DNA of 19,657 bases from assembly GCA_964529795.1 (NCBI GenBank), contig CAZGXM010000053.1, forward strand, positions 1-19,657. The letters are read 5' to 3'. The notes beneath the pieces are model-generated. The model did no database searches and had not been told where the DNA came from. It saw only the letters and a list, made by a program, of their open reading frames with translations. This document shows positions 15,629 through 19,657 of this stretch, piece by piece. The position numbers and the translations under genes are program-made. Numbering within the stretch: the first letter of the stretch is position 1; each line of letters starts with the position of its first letter. The DNA comes from CAZGXM01 sp964529795 (lineage in GTDB: Bacteria; Bacillota; JADQBR01).

Positions 15629-17014
15629 TCAGTAACGTCTTCTCTTATTTGCCGAAGGAATACCCATCTCGTTGCGGTATTTTGCCACCGTCCTGCGGGA
15701 AATGTTGATACCCTCTAGATTGAGCAGCCTGGTCAGACGCTGGTCGGAAAGCGGTTTTTTCTTATTTTCTTCCCGTAATATTTCCTCAATCATCTTCTTA
15801 ATACTTTCCGATGACGTGCCCAAACCACCGGCATTGTTCACTCCGCTGGCAAAGAAAAACTTCAGCGGGAAAACACCCAGGGGCGTCTGGACATACTTGT
15901 TGGCAGTGGCGCGGCTCACCGTGGACTCGTGAATACCCAACACATCGGCAACCTGCTTCAGGTTCAAGGGTTTTAAATATTTGACACCTTTATCAAAGAA
16001 TTCCCGCTGGAAATCAACGATGGTATTGACCACCCGGTAGAGAGTGAGACGCCGCTGCTCAATACTGCGGATAATCCAGGATGCCGCATTAAGCTTGCTT
16101 TCCAAGAAGTCCCTGGCGCCCGCATCAAAACCGGTACCGCTCTTTAAAATCGCCCGGTAAAACGGGTTTATCCCCAGGCGGGGCATATTCACATCGTTTA
16201 CCAGGACAATATATTCTCCTTCTACCCGCTCCACAGCCACATCGGGAACGATATATTTGACATCGCTGCCGTCGCTGAATTTCCGGCCCGGTTTCGGGTC
16301 CAACCGCTTGATAACGTCCGCCGCCTGTTGAACCTCCCGGGATTCCACTTTCAATTTCTGGGCAATGCGGCTGATTCTTCCCGCTGCCAAATCATCCAGG
16401 TAGAAGCGGATAATCTTCTCCACCAGGGGATTGCTCTCTTCTTGCTGGTTCAGCTGCAGCAGCAGGCATTCCATCAAATCCCGCGCGCCGATACCCGGGG
16501 GGTCCAAAGTCTGGATTATTTCCAGCACCTGTTCTACCTCTACCGCAGGGACACCCAACTGTTCCGCTATTTCCTCCACCGCAGCACGGAGATAGCCGTT
16601 GTCATCAATATTACCGATCAGAAATTCGCCGATTTTTCTTTCCCGCTCAGTCTTGACCGCCAGGTAAAGCTGCATATACATGTGGTCGTGAAGCTTGGGA
16701 GGCCGCGTCACAAACTGGTCATAAGCATATTCATTCCTGGAACGTCCGGCATTGGCAATGTATCCAATATCACTGCCATCCTGAAAATACTCCTGCCAGT
16801 CCACGTCAAACTTTTCTGACACTTCTTTTTCCTCAGTAGCTTCTTCGGGCGGTTCATCCTTTAGCTCCAGCACCGGATTTTCCAGTACCGCCTGTTCTAA
16901 ATACTCTGCCAATTCCAAGGTGGAAAACTGCAGGATCGTTATGGCCTGTCGAAGTTCGGGTGTCATCACCAGTTTTTGGGTTTGTTGTAGGGTTAAATCA
17001 TAACCCATGCGCAT
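15629..17014 (-). CDS. rpoN: RNA polymerase sigma-54 factor
   Basis: Sigma-54 directs polymerase to -24/-12 promoters that need an ATP-using enhancer-binding protein. From ATG 17014 the product is 461 residues. Region I is LTLQQTQKLVMTPELRQAI followed by a glutamine- and leucine-rich stretch. The core-binding middle follows, with DNA-binding LKQVADVLGIHESTVSRA and FPLKFFF. The RpoN box SRRTVAKYRN lies near residues 439-448. The frame is open a further 57 codons upstream, but only 17014 has a ribosome site (AGGGAG, 8 bases) and the right N-terminus. It ends in its own terminator. No enhancer-binding protein or convincing -24/-12 site is in the window, so targets lie elsewhere. Gram-positive RpoN is often called SigL. 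Confidence 0.97.
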   Translation of the reverse strand: MRMGYDLTLQQTQKLVMTPELRQAITILQFSTLELAEYLEQAVLENPVLELKDEPPEEATEEKEVSEKFDVDWQEYFQDGSDIGYIANAGRSRNEYAYDQFVTRPPKLHDHMYMQLYLAVKTERERKIGEFLIGNIDDNGYLRAAVEEIAEQLGVPAVEVEQVLEIIQTLDPPGIGARDLMECLLLQLNQQEESNPLVEKIIRFYLDDLAAGRISRIAQKLKVESREVQQAADVIKRLDPKPGRKFSDGSDVKYIVPDVAVERVEGEYIVLVNDVNMPRLGINPFYRAILKSGTGFDAGARDFLESKLNAASWIIRSIEQRRLTLYRVVNTIVDFQREFFDKGVKYLKPLNLKQVADVLGIHESTVSRATANKYVQTPLGVFPLKFFFASGVNNAGGLGTSSESIKKMIEEILREENKKKPLSDQRLTRLLNLEGINISRRTVAKYRNEMGIPSANKRRRY

Positions 17015-17053
17015 GTTGGCCACTCCCTGAAAGACTTTAAAAAAATAGTACCC

Positions 17054-17069
17054 ATTATAATTCATTATA
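17054..17069 (-). promoter_or_regulatory. Putative -10 boxes upstream of rpoN
   Basis: Two perfect TATAAT hexamers on the minus strand (17064-17069 and 17054-17059) lie in the 149-base gap before rpoN. No clear -35 is seen at 16-18 bases, so this is a weak call; rpoN could also be read from the upstream genes. Confidence 0.35.
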
Positions 17070-17163
17070 TTCTGCCCGGCATCACCCTTTTCCTGCTTTA
17101 CCTCGTTGGTAATATTTATTCTGCCGCAGCGCATCCATACCAGGGATATGTTGGCATTTAGGG

Positions 17164-17748
17164 TCAGTCTTTGGCAGCCCGCCACCCTCGCACCAGCAGC
17201 AATGTCAATGCCAGCGACAAGAAAACCGCGGTAATCATGGCGAAAAAAGTCTGTTCAATACTGAAAAGATATGGGTGATACATGAAAACGTAGTCCATCA
17301 CATCATTGAAAATCATCCACAGTGCCGGAATCGTTACCGCCGCCGCAGCGATATGTAAATGACGTAAAAAAACAAACCCCTGGACAGCCATGCCCGCATG
17401 AGAAACCAGCAGCATCCAGTCGATAAAATTCTGGCGGTCCCCCAGTAGCCAGGCCTGGACAATCATTACTACCGCCCAGGTACCGTATTTGATCACCGCG
17501 GTATAGGCGACCGCCTGAAACCAGTTTGCCCTTCTTCCCAGCAGCAGTAGCATCATGGCAACAGCAAAAAAAGTAGTGGAACGCGGGCTGTCGGGAATTA
17601 CCGGCCAGGCGGTTACCGGATTGGCTGCCAGCTGCAGCCGGTACCAGTAGTACCCGTAAACAGAACCGGGGATATTTATCGCCAGCATAAGCTGCATAAA
17701 GCGGCGCCGTTCCGGCTGGCGCAAAATATCAATGAATTTGGACCACAT
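17164..17748 (-). CDS. DUF1405 family membrane protein (YpjA-like)
   Basis: A 194-residue integral membrane protein resembling Bacillus YpjA (DUF1405), whose function is not established. Five to six hydrophobic segments are visible, for instance around residues 18-35, 58-72, 80-100, 125-140 and 165-187. Family-like features are the N-terminal INIPGSVYGYYWYRLQL, WPVIPDSPRST and YGTWAVVMI, and a histidine-rich loop, VFLRHLHIAAA. The conserved PDSP motif is intact. The start ATG 17748 has GGAGG about 10 bases upstream and overlaps the end of the acyltransferase gene by 20 bases, so the two are likely co-translated. I do not know the substrate or partner. No link to rpoN beyond adjacency is seen. 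Confidence 0.85.
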   Translation of the reverse strand: MWSKFIDILRQPERRRFMQLMLAINIPGSVYGYYWYRLQLAANPVTAWPVIPDSPRSTTFFAVAMMLLLLGRRANWFQAVAYTAVIKYGTWAVVMIVQAWLLGDRQNFIDWMLLVSHAGMAVQGFVFLRHLHIAAAAVTIPALWMIFNDVMDYVFMYHPYLFSIEQTFFAMITAVFLSLALTLLLVRGWRAAKD

Positions 17749-18247
17749 TGTCCCGTTTCCTCCCCGGCAAGGTTTTGATTACCCGTGCCGGCACACCGCC
17801 CACCATGGTATATGCGGGCACATCCTTGTCCACCAGTGAGCCGGCAGCCACTACCGCTCCCTGGCCCACGCTTATTCCGGGTAAAATGGTGCTGTTGGCA
17901 CCGATAACCACGTCATCCTCCACTATCACCGGCCCCAGACGGTACTCATCACGTAAAAATTCGTGACACAAGATGGTGCTGTTGTATCCGATAATGACTT
18001 CATTTCCCAGGGAAATCAATTCGGGGAAAAAGATATCAAACATGGCCATCAGACCCACCGAAACATTCCGTCCCACTTCCATGCCCAAAAAATGCCGGAA
18101 CAGCCATGCTTTTAAGCGCATGGAAGGTGAATAACGGCTAAACTGTATCACCAGAAAGTTTTTTACGGCTTTCCACCGGCCCACCACCCGGGGCCAGTAA
18201 TGAAGCGAATTTTTCCCCTTGACGGGAAAACGCTGGACCCGCCGCAT
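17729..18247 (-). CDS. Hexapeptide-repeat O-acetyltransferase-like protein
   Basis: A 172-residue protein of the left-handed beta-helix acyltransferase group (maltose/galactoside acetyltransferase type), which moves acetyl from acetyl-CoA to a sugar or similar acceptor. The hexapeptide repeats are seen as GRNVSVGLMAMFDI, ISLGNEVIIG and, most clearly, VIVEDDVVIGANSTILPGISVGQGAVVAAGS. A histidine in ILCHEF is placed like the catalytic histidine of the family. VDKDVPAYTMVGGVPARVIK is the usual end. The N-terminal 50 residues are basic and aromatic, with no predicted function. ATG 18247 has AGGAGG at 7 bases. The acceptor is unknown; a cell-surface sugar is one option. Confidence 0.88.
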   Translation of the reverse strand: MRRVQRFPVKGKNSLHYWPRVVGRWKAVKNFLVIQFSRYSPSMRLKAWLFRHFLGMEVGRNVSVGLMAMFDIFFPELISLGNEVIIGYNSTILCHEFLRDEYRLGPVIVEDDVVIGANSTILPGISVGQGAVVAAGSLVDKDVPAYTMVGGVPARVIKTLPGRKRDNVVQIH

Positions 18248-18251
18248 CCAC

Positions 18252-18461
18252 TCACCTCCTAACTCTAATTAACTGCCAATTACCCCGGGCGTAACGGTAC
18301 AAAGCCAGCAGGCCTAGCACCAGCCAGGGTAACAGAGACTCACCATACTTCCGCCAAGCGCAGTTGAAAAACTTCCAACACCAGCTAAACCAAAGAAATG
18401 CGAACCAACCAGTTTCCCGGCACAGCCAGGAAGAAAGCCCTACCGGTACCCACCGCCGCAT
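18252..18461 (-). CDS. Small hydrophobic protein of unknown function (69 aa)
   Basis: A 69-residue ORF fills the gap between whiA and the acyltransferase. Its ATG directly follows the whiA stop (TAAATG) with AGGGG 8 bases upstream, and its stop is inside the spacer before the next ribosome site, which suggests a genuine coupled gene. It is rich in tryptophan, phenylalanine and leucine and shows two likely membrane segments (about 16-34 and 42-57), with basic residues at both ends. Three cysteines are clustered (residues 14, 28, 34). I do not recognise it. Co-directional packing is the main support; a conserved protein would settle it. Confidence 0.6.
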   Translation of the reverse strand: MRRWVPVGLSSWLCRETGWFAFLWFSWCWKFFNCAWRKYGESLLPWLVLGLLALYRYARGNWQLIRVRR

Positions 18462-19403
18462 TTATTTTCCCCTGTACCTTTCTGCCAGCTGCTCGATGCG
18501 GCGCATACGGTGGTTTACCCCCGACTTCCCCAGCGGCGGGTCCATCAGCTCACCCAGTTCCTTCAAGCTTACATCAGGGTGTTCCAAACGCATCCGGGCA
18601 ATTTCCCTCAGGGCCGGGCTCAAGTTTTCCAGGCCCAGATGGGTGGCAACAAGCTGGATTGCTTCTACCTGCCGCACGGCAGCTTCAATCGACTTGTTCA
18701 GATTGGCTGTATCACAGTTTACCAACCGGTTGACGTTGTTGCGGATATCCTTGTAGATGCGCATACTTTCGAAATTCAGCAAGGCGGTATGTGCACCCAC
18801 CAGGCTGAGAAATTGCACAATCTGCTCCGCACCCTTAAGGTAAAGCATCTGCATATCCTTGCGCGTAATCACCCGCGGGGTCAGGTCATATCCCTTCATC
18901 AGACCGGATAAAATTTCTACCTGCTCCGGGTCATGGGCCATCAATTCCAGGTGATAGGAACCCCCGAGGGGGTCACTGACAGAGCCCCCCGCTAAAAAAG
19001 CCCCGCGCTGGTATGCCTTGCGGCAGCAGGACTTGTCCAGATGACTGTTCTCCCAATCCTGTCTGCCCTTACCCATAATCCAGTCCGTGCCTGTCTGCTG
19101 CAGCAATCTTAACAACCCCGGCTGGTGCTTTACCTCCACCCGGTAGACATTGTTCTTGCGCAGCTGCTGTCGCCTGCGCACCAGGGTTTCCGTATCCAGA
19201 TCGAACAGCACCTTGATTAACTTGATTGTTTTCCTCGCCACCGCAGCATTTTCCGTATCCAGCCACAGGCTGATCCTTTGGCCGGACTCCAACTTTATGG
19301 TCCCGTCCAGGCGTACCAGGGCACTTAATTCCGCCAACCGGCAGCATCTCCGGTCAGGAATTTTCCGCGCCAGTTCATTTTTACACTTCTGGGAAAAAGA
19401 CAT
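18462..19403 (-). CDS. whiA: DNA-binding protein WhiA
   Basis: WhiA is a conserved Gram-positive DNA-binding protein that influences cell division in Bacillus and sporulation in Streptomyces. The 313 residues match the usual length of about 315. An N-terminal half resembles LAGLIDADG endonucleases without nuclease function (RGAFLAGGSVSDPLGG), and the C-terminal helix-turn-helix is SLKELGELMDPPLGKSGVNHRMRR. The frame opens with GTG 19406, but the ATG at 19403 has the better spacing (6 bases) to GGGGGG, so I use that one. It directly follows a YvcK-like gene, the conserved yvcJ-yvcK-whiA order. Confidence 0.95.
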   Translation of the reverse strand: MSFSQKCKNELARKIPDRRCCRLAELSALVRLDGTIKLESGQRISLWLDTENAAVARKTIKLIKVLFDLDTETLVRRRQQLRKNNVYRVEVKHQPGLLRLLQQTGTDWIMGKGRQDWENSHLDKSCCRKAYQRGAFLAGGSVSDPLGGSYHLELMAHDPEQVEILSGLMKGYDLTPRVITRKDMQMLYLKGAEQIVQFLSLVGAHTALLNFESMRIYKDIRNNVNRLVNCDTANLNKSIEAAVRQVEAIQLVATHLGLENLSPALREIARMRLEHPDVSLKELGELMDPPLGKSGVNHRMRRIEQLAERYRGK

Positions 19404-19406
19404 CAC

Positions 19407-19657
19407 TTACCCCCCAATATCCTTGCCCGACTTCCTGAAACGGCAGCCAAGATATGAGTTGAGCATACGCAGGCGCTCCACCATATTATTGGCACGAAAA
19501 ATTTCCTTTATCAGCCTGCGTGCCAATTTATCATGGTCATGTCTTACCACAGCATTTTCATCTATCAGAAAATCGGTAACCAGGGTCACTTGCAATTCCG
19601 CCATTGCCCCTTCATCTACATTGACCGGAAAAGACTGCTGCTGCCGGTAGCGTTCCG
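19407..19657 (-). CDS. YvcK/CofD-like gluconeogenesis factor, C-terminal part
   Basis: About 82 residues of a gene cut by the window edge. The tail with AELQVTLVTDFLIDE and RHDHDKLARRLIKEIF matches the end of the uridine diphosphate sugar-binding, CofD-like protein YvcK, needed for growth on gluconeogenic carbon and for cell-wall morphology in Bacillus. Direct adjacency to whiA (stop codon next to the whiA GTG) strongly supports this. The Rossmann core is outside the window, so the call rests on the C-terminus and context. It belongs to the operon continuing leftward. Confidence 0.75.
   Translation of the reverse strand, partial: ERYRQQQSFPVNVDEGAMAELQVTLVTDFLIDENAVVRHDHDKLARRLIKEIFRANNMVERLRMLNSYLGCRFRKSGKDIGG

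Noticed and set aside
17015..17185. In-frame 57-codon N-terminal extension of rpoN
   Set aside because: It has no ribosome site, overlaps the end of the DUF1405 gene, and precedes the normal RpoN N-terminus with its own AGGGAG site.

Overview
The window looks like chromosomal core DNA from a low-to-mid GC Gram-positive anaerobe. My best guess is a Clostridia member near the Desulfotomaculum/Peptococcaceae group. This is inferred from gene order (rpoN next to gap-pgk-tpi-gpmI-eno; secG, esterase, rnr, smpB, ssrA), strong AGGAGG-type ribosome sites, sigma-A type promoters, a potassium-dependent type membrane pyrophosphatase and the whiA/yvcK pair. No 16S or species marker is present, so the genus is not determined. 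All credible genes lie on the minus strand except a transposase fragment at the left edge, so the reading order is from high to low coordinates.

Reading order, right to left. (1) 19657-17164: the end of a YvcK-like gene, whiA, a small hydrophobic protein, a hexapeptide acyltransferase and a DUF1405 (YpjA-like) membrane protein, packed with overlaps or near-zero gaps. (2) 17014-15629: rpoN (sigma-54), closed by a clear intrinsic terminator. (3) 15510-9185: a sigma-A type promoter and the lower glycolysis set gap, pgk, tpiA, gpmI, eno, covering glyceraldehyde-3-phosphate to phosphoenolpyruvate. Three of the intercistronic gaps carry hairpins without a proper U-tract; the fourth (gpmI/eno) carries two arrays with 7-bp periodicity. 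No cggR-type repressor gene is present. (4) 9040-6676: a promoter, secG, a membrane pyrophosphatase gene and a terminator. (5) 6655-4919: an Est30-like carboxylesterase, a hotdog thioesterase and an HD-domain protein, translationally coupled. (6) 4894-1650: rnr, smpB and ssrA, the trans-translation and RNA quality-control module, with separate promoters for smpB and ssrA. (7) 1531-629: a 35-codon small ORF overlapping the start of deoC, then a hairpin. (8) 450-1: the 3' part of an IS630-type transposase on the plus strand.

The window is mostly conserved housekeeping DNA. I see no complete undescribed defence, mobile or biosynthetic system. The points most worth checking are non-coding or small: the hairpin and heptamer spacers of the glycolysis operon, a possible attenuator in the smpB leader, the small ORF coupled to deoC, and the small membrane ORF after whiA. 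No gene-free stretch exceeds 300 bases. The largest are 15347-15628 (rpoN terminator, gap promoter and leader), 1464-1728 (ssrA terminator, deoC-unit promoter), 451-679 (IS flank and deoC hairpin) and 8978-9184 (AT-rich spacer and secG promoter).
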